Below are positions 17,938 to 26,148 of a DNA stretch of 64,000 nt, piece after piece. A program made the translations under genes and the position numbers. The notes under the pieces are model-generated. The model did not search any database, had not been told where the DNA came from, and saw nothing but the letters and a program-made list of their open reading frames with translations. This DNA is from Pigmentibacter ruber (lineage in GTDB: Bacteria; Bdellovibrionota_B; Oligoflexia; Silvanigrellales; Silvanigrellaceae): NCBI RefSeq assembly GCF_009792895.1, contig NZ_WSSC01000001.1:1488001-1552000 (forward strand), read 5' to 3'. Numbering within the stretch: position 1 is the first letter of the stretch; every line of letters starts with the position of its first letter.

Positions 17938-18714
17938 TTAATGACATTTAAATTTAGTAATATTTTTCTGCATTTTTCCAAGAAAATTTTTTTTATTTTT
18001 TAAAAAAACGTTAAAATCATTTATTAATTCTGGATACTTTATACTAGATAATCTATATGAACCATTTAGAATAGGTAATTTACTATTAAAAACTATTTTG
18101 TCAGAATGTTTTAAAATATTTAATTTACACTCACCTATGCTTTTACTAATATAAATAGCATCTACTTTCTTATTAATTAACCAATCAAATAAAATTTTAA
18201 CATTAATTGTTTGTTCTAATTTTATTTTACCACTGTTTATGTATTCTTCATAACCTATTGGGGAAAAACCAAGGATCATTCCTAACGTTTTAATTTTTGA
18301 AATATCCGCATTTTGATTTTCTTTTAATACAAAAGCTCCATCAGTATAATTAATAACTGGCAAACTATAGTATATTTTTAAACCTTTACTTTTTTTTAAA
18401 TCAACAGCCCATTTGGGATCATCTGGATATTTTGCATCTAAAATACTTTTAGGATCAAGAAATTCTAAAAACAAGCGTTTTATTTGGACAGGATTGAATT
18501 TAATTTCGTATTTATTTTGGGATTTATTATACAAGCGAAAAATGTCTGCAGAATACCCATCATATTCTAACAGTTTATTATCATTTCCATCATAAGTACC
18601 ATATATTGGAAAAAAATTAACATCTTCAACTCCAAGCTGAATTATTTGAACTGCTTTAACTTGAAAAAAATATAGGCAATAAATTAAGCATAATAATCTG
18701 AAGAAATATTTCAT
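17938..18714 (-). CDS. Exported solute-binding-like protein
   Basis: A 258-residue protein with a signal peptide ending near FQVKA. The mature part begins with a beta strand and a DVNFFPIYGTYDG segment, then EYDGYSADIFRLYNK, which matches the ligand-lobe start of family 3 binding proteins. IKTLGMILGFSPIGYEEYI and LINKKVDAIYISKS fit the second lobe. It is convergent with the fused transporter, only eight bases from its stop. It is highly diverged, and no permease is linked to it on this strand. Ligand unknown. Confidence 0.6.
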   Translation of the reverse strand: MKYFFRLLCLIYCLYFFQVKAVQIIQLGVEDVNFFPIYGTYDGNDNKLLEYDGYSADIFRLYNKSQNKYEIKFNPVQIKRLFLEFLDPKSILDAKYPDDPKWAVDLKKSKGLKIYYSLPVINYTDGAFVLKENQNADISKIKTLGMILGFSPIGYEEYINSGKIKLEQTINVKILFDWLINKKVDAIYISKSIGECKLNILKHSDKIVFNSKLPILNGSYRLSSIKYPELINDFNVFLKNKKNFLGKMQKNITKFKCH

Positions 18715-18949
18715 TTTAAGCTCTCTATAAAATTTAATTATATTTTATAGAATATTTAAATTAAAGGCAAGAGTCTAAAATTTATAAAAAACATTCTAAA
18801 TACAAAATCTTCTGAATTAAAACAAGATAAAATATGTAAAATTCATATAAAGTTCATCATTTTGTAAGAATTTTTAGCTTAAAATTAAATATAAATGAAA
18901 GATCTTCTTTTGACAATGTAAGTCTTTCTTCCCAAAAAAAGGAAATTCT

Positions 18950-19825
18950 ATGACTATCTTAATTTCAGCCATTGCTGGCCTAAACCTTGCTTCTTCTAGT
19001 GTTTCAGCAACAGGAAATGAATTTCACGTTATAACTGATGCTGAAAGACAAACTTTTCAAATTAACGATATTCAATTAAAAAATGCTGTTGCAAAATTTT
19101 TTGGAAAACAGCCTACAGATGTTTTTGTAAAAAGTAGTGATAGTTGGCCAAATAAATCTTGGTCTGATTTATACTCCCGTTACAACTGGCAACAAGTCCA
19201 AGTTAATATGCAAGTTAGAGATATAAAAATTACTGACATCCAGTCACAACCTGTTATTATTGCATCTCGTTACTTTAAAAATAGTTCTTCAAAACCTGCA
19301 ACTTTTTCTGCAAATATTTCTGAAAGTGTAGCAAATACAATAGAGAGCAATTGGTCATCTTCTACTACTGCAGCTTCAAACTTTTCATTTACTAGTACAA
19401 CAGAAGTTAGTGTAGAATTAGCAAAAGAATCAGTTCAATATTCTACTGGATTTAGCCTTTCTGAAACCTGGGGAAAAGGTGGTTCTTCTAGTCAAACAAC
19501 AACAGTTGGTTCTAGTTCAGGGTTATCTGTAAATCTAAATCCCGGCGAAGAAGTTACTGCTGATCTGATAGCAACTAGAGGAACCATGAAGGTAAGAGTA
19601 AATTACATCGTTTATCTTTCAGGAAACACCGCTGTTAACTATCAAAAACCGTATCAAGGCCATCACTTTTGGGCTTTTCCAATTGAAACGGTTTTAAATG
19701 CATCAAATGCGCCAAGTTACAGAGTTGTTACCGAAGATATTCAAGTGGGATATTATTCTAATGCTTCAGTTATCGTACAAGATAGTAGCGGTAAGCCCAA
19801 GACTTTAATTGCTACAGCACCCTAA
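18950..19825 (+). CDS. Aerolysin-like (ETX/MTX2-type) pore-forming protein candidate
   Basis: A 291-residue exported protein that I assign to the aerolysin/ETX-MTX2 beta-pore-forming family by pattern. A signal-like N-terminus (to about VSA at 20) precedes a head with aromatic-rich WSDLYSRYNWQQVQVNM. The body then shows long strands of alternating Ser/Thr and hydrophobic residues (about 120-195), including FSFTSTTEVSVEL, the region that in this family becomes the transmembrane hairpin. It is followed by LNPGEEVTADLIATRGTMKV, the family's conserved strand. AAAGGAAA precedes the start. The signal lacks any basic residue at its start, which is unusual. The target could be a eukaryotic or bacterial membrane; this is unknown. 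Confidence 0.7.
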   Translation: MTILISAIAGLNLASSSVSATGNEFHVITDAERQTFQINDIQLKNAVAKFFGKQPTDVFVKSSDSWPNKSWSDLYSRYNWQQVQVNMQVRDIKITDIQSQPVIIASRYFKNSSSKPATFSANISESVANTIESNWSSSTTAASNFSFTSTTEVSVELAKESVQYSTGFSLSETWGKGGSSSQTTTVGSSSGLSVNLNPGEEVTADLIATRGTMKVRVNYIVYLSGNTAVNYQKPYQGHHFWAFPIETVLNASNAPSYRVVTEDIQVGYYSNASVIVQDSSGKPKTLIATAP

Positions 19826-20127
19826 TCTTGGAACCTGAGATAAGCTGGAATTTCAAGGTCAAGTTCTCTACAAGACTTGACCCGAATTTTAGTCTCAAAA
19901 TTATCAATCCCTCTAATAAAAACATCATATTCTCCTAAATTGATTTCTTGCATAGAATGAATATGATCCTGAATTTGAAAATGAAGTGATACATAAAGTT
20001 CTGCAGCTTTTAAAGGCGTTGTAGCATATACAATTTCATCCTTATGCCACAGATCCTTCTTCAAAACGTCTTGTGTGAAAATAATAAAATGGAATCCACG
20101 CATTTTTTGTTCTTCATCATTTGTCAA
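19822..20127 (-). CDS. Small protein of unknown function
   Basis: A 101-residue soluble protein that I do not recognise. It is rich in charged and aromatic residues (GFHFIIFTQDVLKKDLWHKDEIVYATTPLKAAELYVSLHF is the core region, at about 10-49), with no signal peptide or membrane segment. A second Met at codon 9 (20103) is an alternative start. Its stop overlaps the stop of the toxin candidate by four bases in convergent orientation. The predicted alternation of strand and helix suggests a small alpha/beta fold. A link to the toxin, such as immunity or regulation, is not supported beyond proximity. Confidence 0.6.
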   Translation of the reverse strand: MTNDEEQKMRGFHFIIFTQDVLKKDLWHKDEIVYATTPLKAAELYVSLHFQIQDHIHSMQEINLGEYDVFIRGIDNFETKIRVKSCRELDLEIPAYLRFQD

Positions 20128-20176
20128 TATTTCAAGTATCCAATAGAAAAAATAAAGCTGTTTAATATTTCCCTAG

Positions 20177-20204
20177 CACAAGAAGTTTAATAAAACTTCT
20201 TGTG
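20177..20204. repeat. Perfect 12-bp hairpin upstream of gltX
   Basis: CACAAGAAGTTT (20177-20188) and AAACTTCTTGTG (20193-20204) form a perfect stem with a 4-nt AATA loop. It sits between two divergent genes, so it terminates neither. There is no T-tract on either strand. A protein-binding palindrome or a leader element is possible. Confidence 0.6.
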
Positions 20205-20230
20205 GGGGAGTATACGTTTCAATCTTTAAT

Positions 20231-20258
20231 TTGCAACTCATTCAGTAATATCTATCAT
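20231..20258 (+). promoter_or_regulatory. Possible promoter of gltX
   Basis: TTGCAA (20231-20236) and TATCAT (20253-20258) are separated by 16 bases, a plausible sigma70-type -35/-10 pair about 75 bases before the gltX start. Each box deviates from consensus at two positions, so this is tentative. Confidence 0.3.
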
Positions 20259-20333
20259 TGCCAAAAGAATGCAATATGAGGTAAAGCCTAGTGCATAAGG
20301 GAATTGTACCCAATAATACTAGGAGTCCTTTTC

Positions 20334-21788
20334 ATGTCATCGATGAACAAAGAAGTCAGAGTTCGTATTGCACCCAGCCCTACTGGAGATCCGCATATCG
20401 GCACGGCATATATTGCTTTATTTAATTATGTTTTTACAAAGAAACACAATGGAAAATTTATAATCAGAATTGAAGATACTGACCAAAAAAGATATCGTTC
20501 TGACAGTGAAGCAATGATTCTTGATGCATTAAAATGGGTAGGAATCCAATGGGATGAAGGGCCTGATGTTGGAGGGCCTTATGCGCCTTATAAACAAAGT
20601 GAACGCAGAGATATTTATCGTGAATATGCTGAAAGTTTAATTCAAAAAGGACATGCTTACAGGTGTTTTTGCACAACTCAGCGCTTAGATATTTTAAGAA
20701 AAACACAACAAGCACAAAAACTTCCCCCAGGTTATGACAGATTATGTAGAGATCTCCCACAGGCCGATGTAGAAAAAAAATTAGCCGAAGGTATTCCTTT
20801 TGTCATTAGAATGAAAATGCCAACCACGGGTAAAACTGCTTTTAAAGATACTTTACGCGGTATGATAGAATTTGAAAATGATGGCGTAGACGACCAAGTT
20901 TTACTTAAAACAGATGGATTTCCTACTTATCATTTAGCCGTAGTAGTTGATGATCATCTTATGAAAATTACCCATGTTATTCGAGGAGAAGAATGGATTT
21001 CTTCTACTCCAAAACATGTTATGTTATATGAAATGTTTGGCTGGGATAAACCAGAGTTTTGTCATTTACCTTTGTTACGTAATGCAGATAAATCAAAAAT
21101 TTCTAAAAGAAAAAATCCTACCTCAATTAACTACTATCGCCGAAAAGGAATTTTGCCTGAAACATTGAGAAACTTTTTAGCTCTCATGGGATGGAATTTT
21201 GGTGATAATGTTGAAAAATTTACAACTCAAGAAATGATTGAAGGATTTACATGGGATCGAATGACCTTAGGTGGACCTGTATTTGATTTAAAGAAATTAT
21301 CATGGCTTAATGGGCAATATTTAAAACAAGAAAGTAACGATAAATGGTTAGCACATTTAAAGGAAATTGTATTTAATGAAGAATATTTACTAAAAATAAT
21401 TCCACTAATTAAGGAAAGAGTGGAAAAATTTGAAGATTTTATTGATCACACTTCTTTCTTTTTTCAAGGAGATTTGAACTATACAAATGCACCATTACTT
21501 CCTAAAGGTAGAACACCTACTGAAGTTTCTACTTACCTTAATGATTTAGTTTTAAAACTAGATGTTTGTGAAAATTGGAATCATCAAGAAATACATAATA
21601 TATTTAATCAATATTTAACAGAAAAAGAGCTTAAGCCTAAAGATGTTTTTATGCCTGTTAGAGTTGCTGTAACAGGAAGTAAAGAAACACCGCCATTATT
21701 TGAATGTATTGAAGTATTAGGCAAAGATATTGTACAAAGAAGAATTAGACTTGCAATTGAATTTTTAAAAACTATGAAAGAGTCATGA
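20334..21788 (+). CDS. gltX: Glutamate-tRNA ligase
   Basis: A class I aminoacyl-tRNA synthetase charging tRNA with glutamate, about 484 residues. The ATP-binding HIGH-type motif appears as PSPTGDPHIGTAY and the KMSKS-type loop as KSKISKRKNP. Both are typical for GluRS. The zinc-less region around FCTTQRLDIL and the C-terminal anticodon-binding helices (VFMPVRVAVTGSKETPPLFE) are normal. The ATG at 20334 has AGGAG eight bases upstream and is preferred over the ATG at 20304. The M16 protease gene begins immediately after the stop codon. Confidence 0.96.
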   Translation: MSSMNKEVRVRIAPSPTGDPHIGTAYIALFNYVFTKKHNGKFIIRIEDTDQKRYRSDSEAMILDALKWVGIQWDEGPDVGGPYAPYKQSERRDIYREYAESLIQKGHAYRCFCTTQRLDILRKTQQAQKLPPGYDRLCRDLPQADVEKKLAEGIPFVIRMKMPTTGKTAFKDTLRGMIEFENDGVDDQVLLKTDGFPTYHLAVVVDDHLMKITHVIRGEEWISSTPKHVMLYEMFGWDKPEFCHLPLLRNADKSKISKRKNPTSINYYRRKGILPETLRNFLALMGWNFGDNVEKFTTQEMIEGFTWDRMTLGGPVFDLKKLSWLNGQYLKQESNDKWLAHLKEIVFNEEYLLKIIPLIKERVEKFEDFIDHTSFFFQGDLNYTNAPLLPKGRTPTEVSTYLNDLVLKLDVCENWNHQEIHNIFNQYLTEKELKPKDVFMPVRVAVTGSKETPPLFECIEVLGKDIVQRRIRLAIEFLKTMKES

Positions 21789-24554
21789 ATGTACAAAAAT
21801 AGTAATAATATTATCCATAAATATTTACCTAATGGAATGGAAGTTTATTTACATCCTTCGAATTTTGCGCCAATTATTTCAGTTCAAATTTTGGTGAAAG
21901 CTGGTTCCATTGATGAAGATGATATTGATACACAAGAAGGCGGACTCGCCCACGTTCTTGAACATATGCTGTTTAAAGGAACAAAGAAATTTCCAAAAAC
22001 AGGTCAAATAGCTTCAACAGTTGAATTTGAAGGTGGAGATATCAATGCTTATACCACTTTTGATCACACAAATTATCATTTAACTGCACCAGCATCTTTT
22101 GCATTAAAAGGCGCTGAACTTTTACTGGATGTTGTCCAAAATAGCCTTATTGATGAAGAAGAATTAAAAAAAGAATTAGAAGTTATTTTAGAAGAAATTA
22201 AAAGAAGTCGTGATAATCCCAACGCCGTTTTATCGCATAATATGTTTTCTATTTTTTACAATGGAACAAGAATGGCAAAACCTGTAATAGGTTATCAGCC
22301 AATTGTTGAGAAGTTTTCTAGAGAACAAGTCTATTCTTTTTATAAAAAATGGTACATCCCAAATAATATGATTTTTATTGCTTCAGGAGATTTTGATAGT
22401 GATGAAATGTGGAATCATCTTCTAGAACTAACTAAAGATTTTCAACCACAATCAGTGCCAAAAAGATTTCGTCCTGAACTTCCAAAGCTCAGCAATTCAC
22501 TTCAAAATCAACCAACAGCAATCATTGAACGTGGCGCATGGCAAGAAGCACGTGTACAATTAGCAACGCTTGCACCCACTTTAGAAAGTCACGACATGCC
22601 TGCATGGGATGTTTTTGCTTCTATTCTTGGAGAAGCTGACACTTCGCGCTTATCTAGAATTTTGCGTGATGAAATGCAGATTGTAACAAGTATTGATTGC
22701 TCTTGTTATACACCAAAATATCCAGTTGGAATGCTTGGAATTGGTTTTTTTGGAATGGCAAACAATACTCTCCAAGCTCTAAAAGTGATAGTTGAAGAAA
22801 TCCGACGCCTTGCCGAAGTCCCACCCACACAAGAAGAATTAATTAGAGTTTTAAATACTTTAAAAGCACAAAGAATTTATTCTCGCGAAAGTATGGATGG
22901 TATTTCTCGCTGTGCGGGTTTAAGTTTACAAACAGCACAAAAAATGGAATTTGAATCTAAATATATGCATGCAGTTTCAAAAGTAACTCCAATTCAAATT
23001 CAAAAAATAGCTCAAAATGTAATGAATCAACTAGAATTAGGAAAGTTCTGTGTTTCAGCAGCTTTAGGACAAGAAATATTGCCAAATATGACATCTTCAG
23101 AACTTACTAATACAATTCTTCACGCTGCTAAAGTCATCCACTTAAACGAAGAACCACTTGAAACAAGTTTGCAAAAATCTAATAGTCCAAGTTTTAATAA
23201 GGCTAGTTGGTTAAATCATTATTTTAGAAAAACTTCAGAAATTAATCCTGATGTTAAGCAAATAATAATTCCATTACCTGGAGATAAAACATTAAAAATT
23301 AATTACAGAAATTCAAAAAGGTTACCTGTAGTTAGTGGTATGTTACTTTTAAAAGGCGGACTTATCCATGAGCCACAAGATAAAAATGGTGTAAGTGGCC
23401 TTATGGCAAGCATGTTAACTAGGGGCACTTTGCGGCAAAGTTATAGAAAATTTATTGAAGAATTAGAAGATAATGCGTCAAGTATTAGCGCTTTTTCATC
23501 TAGAGATTTATTTGGAATGCGTTTTGATTCCATTAGTGAGAATAGTTTACGCACTGCTCAAATGTTACTTGATTGCTTTTTTAGACCTGAATTTTCAGTT
23601 AACGAATGGCAAAGAACTCATAAAGAAACATTAGAAGTGATCATAGCTCAAAAAGATAGCCCCGTTGCAAGAATATCTAAATTATCTCAACCCATGTTAT
23701 TTCCTGATCATCCATATGCAAAAAGTGGTATTGGCACAGAAGAATCTCTTCCAAACGTAACAAGAGAAGATGCTCAAATTTTCTGGTCACAACTTTTTCA
23801 CGCTAAAGAGTTTGTTTTCTCTGTGGCTGGTGATTTTGATTTAAGATCTTTTGTAAACTTAATAGAATCAGAATTTAAATCTTTTTTTGATTCTGATTAC
23901 GAAGCAAAAGAATTAATCTTACCTTCTCCACCTAAATTCCCTACTAACAAAAGTAAAAGAGTTGCTTTTGATGAAATTAAAAGGGAACAAGCACATATTA
24001 CCCTTTCTTTTAGATCGTTTCCTATAAATGATCCTAGAAGAACAGCACTTGAATTAGGGGCAAATATACTTGCTGGACAAGGGGGAAGACTATTTTTGGA
24101 CTTAAGAGACAATAAGTCTTTAGCTTATAGCGTCAGCGCATCGCAATCTCCAAATATCTTTGCAGGTGTGTTTACGACTTATATAGCCACAGCCTCACAT
24201 AAAGCAAAAGAGGCTATTGAAGGGATGAAATATCATATTGAAATGCTAGCTAAAATCCCGCCTTCAAAGGATGAATTAAAGCGCGCCCAGAGTTCTGTTT
24301 TAGGCTCACAAAGTATTGAATCACAACATCACAACTACCAAGCCTCTCAACTTGCGATGAGCGATGTGTATGGACTAGATTTCGATAATTTTTTAAAGTT
24401 CTCTGATCGTGTCAATGCTGTTACTCCTGAAATGGTAAGCGATGTGTTATCGTTGTTGTTAAGAGAAAACCCGCCAATTATTTCAATTGTCGGTCCAAAA
24501 GGAACTTGGATACCTGAAAATGATGATTCCAATTTAACTTGGGATTTATCTTAA
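21789..24554 (+). CDS. M16 family zinc metallopeptidase (two-domain)
   Basis: A 921-residue insulinase/pitrilysin-family protein. The inverted zinc motif HVLEH is at 55-59 in the first half, with the distal Glu expected in the LEVILEEIKRSRDNP helix near 136. The second half (about 480-900) repeats the fold without the zinc motif, as in two-domain M16 enzymes. A linking Gly-rich segment with LLKGGLIHEPQDKNGVSGLMA and the RLFLDLRDNKSLAYSVSA motif in the last quarter are family-typical. No signal peptide is visible, so it appears cytoplasmic, where such enzymes degrade peptides. The ATG directly abuts the gltX stop, indicating co-translation. Confidence 0.93.
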   Translation: MYKNSNNIIHKYLPNGMEVYLHPSNFAPIISVQILVKAGSIDEDDIDTQEGGLAHVLEHMLFKGTKKFPKTGQIASTVEFEGGDINAYTTFDHTNYHLTAPASFALKGAELLLDVVQNSLIDEEELKKELEVILEEIKRSRDNPNAVLSHNMFSIFYNGTRMAKPVIGYQPIVEKFSREQVYSFYKKWYIPNNMIFIASGDFDSDEMWNHLLELTKDFQPQSVPKRFRPELPKLSNSLQNQPTAIIERGAWQEARVQLATLAPTLESHDMPAWDVFASILGEADTSRLSRILRDEMQIVTSIDCSCYTPKYPVGMLGIGFFGMANNTLQALKVIVEEIRRLAEVPPTQEELIRVLNTLKAQRIYSRESMDGISRCAGLSLQTAQKMEFESKYMHAVSKVTPIQIQKIAQNVMNQLELGKFCVSAALGQEILPNMTSSELTNTILHAAKVIHLNEEPLETSLQKSNSPSFNKASWLNHYFRKTSEINPDVKQIIIPLPGDKTLKINYRNSKRLPVVSGMLLLKGGLIHEPQDKNGVSGLMASMLTRGTLRQSYRKFIEELEDNASSISAFSSRDLFGMRFDSISENSLRTAQMLLDCFFRPEFSVNEWQRTHKETLEVIIAQKDSPVARISKLSQPMLFPDHPYAKSGIGTEESLPNVTREDAQIFWSQLFHAKEFVFSVAGDFDLRSFVNLIESEFKSFFDSDYEAKELILPSPPKFPTNKSKRVAFDEIKREQAHITLSFRSFPINDPRRTALELGANILAGQGGRLFLDLRDNKSLAYSVSASQSPNIFAGVFTTYIATASHKAKEAIEGMKYHIEMLAKIPPSKDELKRAQSSVLGSQSIESQHHNYQASQLAMSDVYGLDFDNFLKFSDRVNAVTPEMVSDVLSLLLRENPPIISIVGPKGTWIPENDDSNLTWDLS

Positions 24555-24630
24555 CATTTCAAAACTAGGCTTCTTTTTTTAGATTTCTCAAAAGATTTAA
24601 ATCTCCTGCTTTTTCTTAGGAAATAAAAGT

Positions 24631-26067
24631 ATGGATTTCAAATTCTTCTTTAATCTAGCAAAAGAGGCGCTGCTTCTTGTAGATTCTGTTGGAAATATTT
24701 TAGCTGCAAATAAAGTAGCAAATAAACATTCATTAGCAACAGATAAAAATCTATTTTCTCTTTTAATAGCTTCTGAATTAGAAAAATTAAAAATTTTATT
24801 AGAAGACTTAAAAAATGGTTCTCAAAGTAATGAATCTTTCCAAATAGAGTTTTCTTGTTTTCCTGAAATGCTTTCGCGTTCACGTTGGAAAATTTTTTTC
24901 TTGCAAGAGCAAAATCTTTTTGCATTTTGCTGTGAAGAATTGTCCCAATATTCTTCCGAAGATTTTTTGTTACATACTGGTCTTATGAAAATAATTTTTG
25001 ATAATGACCCTAATCTTATAGCAATAGTTAATCGTGTAGGTCTGTATTTATTTGCAAATAAAGCAATTTATGATTTTGCTGGAATAAAAGAAGGAAAAAA
25101 TATAGAAACATTAAATCATTTATTACAAGAAAAAGAATTATGGTTACCAGGAACAGAAAAACTCGTGAGTAAAGATGATGAAAAAGTATCTGAGATAGAA
25201 TTAACTACCGATCCTTTAGGAAATGCTGCGTGGTTTGAAAATATTAGAGTTCCAATAAAAATGCCTTATGGAGAAGATGTTCTCTTAATTATTTCAAAAG
25301 ATGTTACAAATTGGAAATTATCTGAAAAAAGACTTGTTGATCATCAGCAAGCACTTTTTCATTCAAATAGACTTTCATATTTAGGTGAAATGGCTGGACA
25401 AATTGCACATGAAATAAACAACCCGTTAACAATTATATTGGGGAATTCACAAATTTTAAAGAAAAATCTGCGTCAAGATGAAAAGGAAGAAAATGAATTA
25501 CTTATAAAATCAATTGAAAAAATAGAATTTATGGTTGATAGAATTTCAAAATTAATAAAAATGATGAGATCTTTAGCTAAAAATAATGCTATACTCCCTC
25601 AAACAAAATCAAAAGTCTCAGACATTATCCAATCCGTATTTAGCACCTTAACAGACAAATTTAAAGCCTATGAAATAGAAACCAACCTTCAGATAAATCA
25701 AATAAAAAATGATGAAATTTTTTGTTACCCAACTGAATTATCCCAAGTTATTTTAAATATCTTACTCAATTCAATAGATAGTATTATATTAAGCAAGAAG
25801 AATTCCTCCAGAAAAATAGAGCTCAAATTATACGAAGAAAAAGAAAACATTATCATTCAAATTTCAAATACAGGTGAACAAATTCCAGAAGAAATAAAAG
25901 ATAGAATTTTTGAACCATTTTTTACAACAAAACCAGTTGGGCATGGAACTGGACTTGGCTTAAGCATTTCAAAAAGAATTGTTGAGCAGCATAAAGGAAC
26001 TATAAATTTTGAAAGTAATGAAAATTTAACTACTTTTTTTATAACTCTTCCTATAGATGCTTCATAG
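24631..26067 (+). CDS. PAS-domain sensor histidine kinase
   Basis: A 478-residue soluble kinase with no membrane segment. Two PAS-like domains (about 1-105 and 115-230) precede a HisKA helix pair with the phosphoacceptor His260 in GQIAHEINNPLTI. The catalytic domain shows the N box ILLNSIDSI, a G1 region IQISNTGEQIPEE, the F box FEPFFTTK and G2 GTGLGLSISKRIV. It probably senses a cytoplasmic signal. No response regulator is next to it, so it is an orphan kinase. Ribosome binding site AGGAAA. Partner and signal are unknown. Confidence 0.93.
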   Translation: MDFKFFFNLAKEALLLVDSVGNILAANKVANKHSLATDKNLFSLLIASELEKLKILLEDLKNGSQSNESFQIEFSCFPEMLSRSRWKIFFLQEQNLFAFCCEELSQYSSEDFLLHTGLMKIIFDNDPNLIAIVNRVGLYLFANKAIYDFAGIKEGKNIETLNHLLQEKELWLPGTEKLVSKDDEKVSEIELTTDPLGNAAWFENIRVPIKMPYGEDVLLIISKDVTNWKLSEKRLVDHQQALFHSNRLSYLGEMAGQIAHEINNPLTIILGNSQILKKNLRQDEKEENELLIKSIEKIEFMVDRISKLIKMMRSLAKNNAILPQTKSKVSDIIQSVFSTLTDKFKAYEIETNLQINQIKNDEIFCYPTELSQVILNILLNSIDSIILSKKNSSRKIELKLYEEKENIIIQISNTGEQIPEEIKDRIFEPFFTTKPVGHGTGLGLSISKRIVEQHKGTINFESNENLTTFFITLPIDAS

Positions 26068-26148
26068 CATATTTCAAATTAATAAATAAAAAGGGCGGAC
26101 TAGAAAAAGGTCTTTAAAAAAATTTATTCATCTATAAAGTAACGGGTT

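Noticed and set aside
18910-18915. TTGACA as a -35 box for the toxin candidate
   Set aside because: It is only 35 bases from the start codon and no -10 box fits the remaining space, so it cannot be used with this start.
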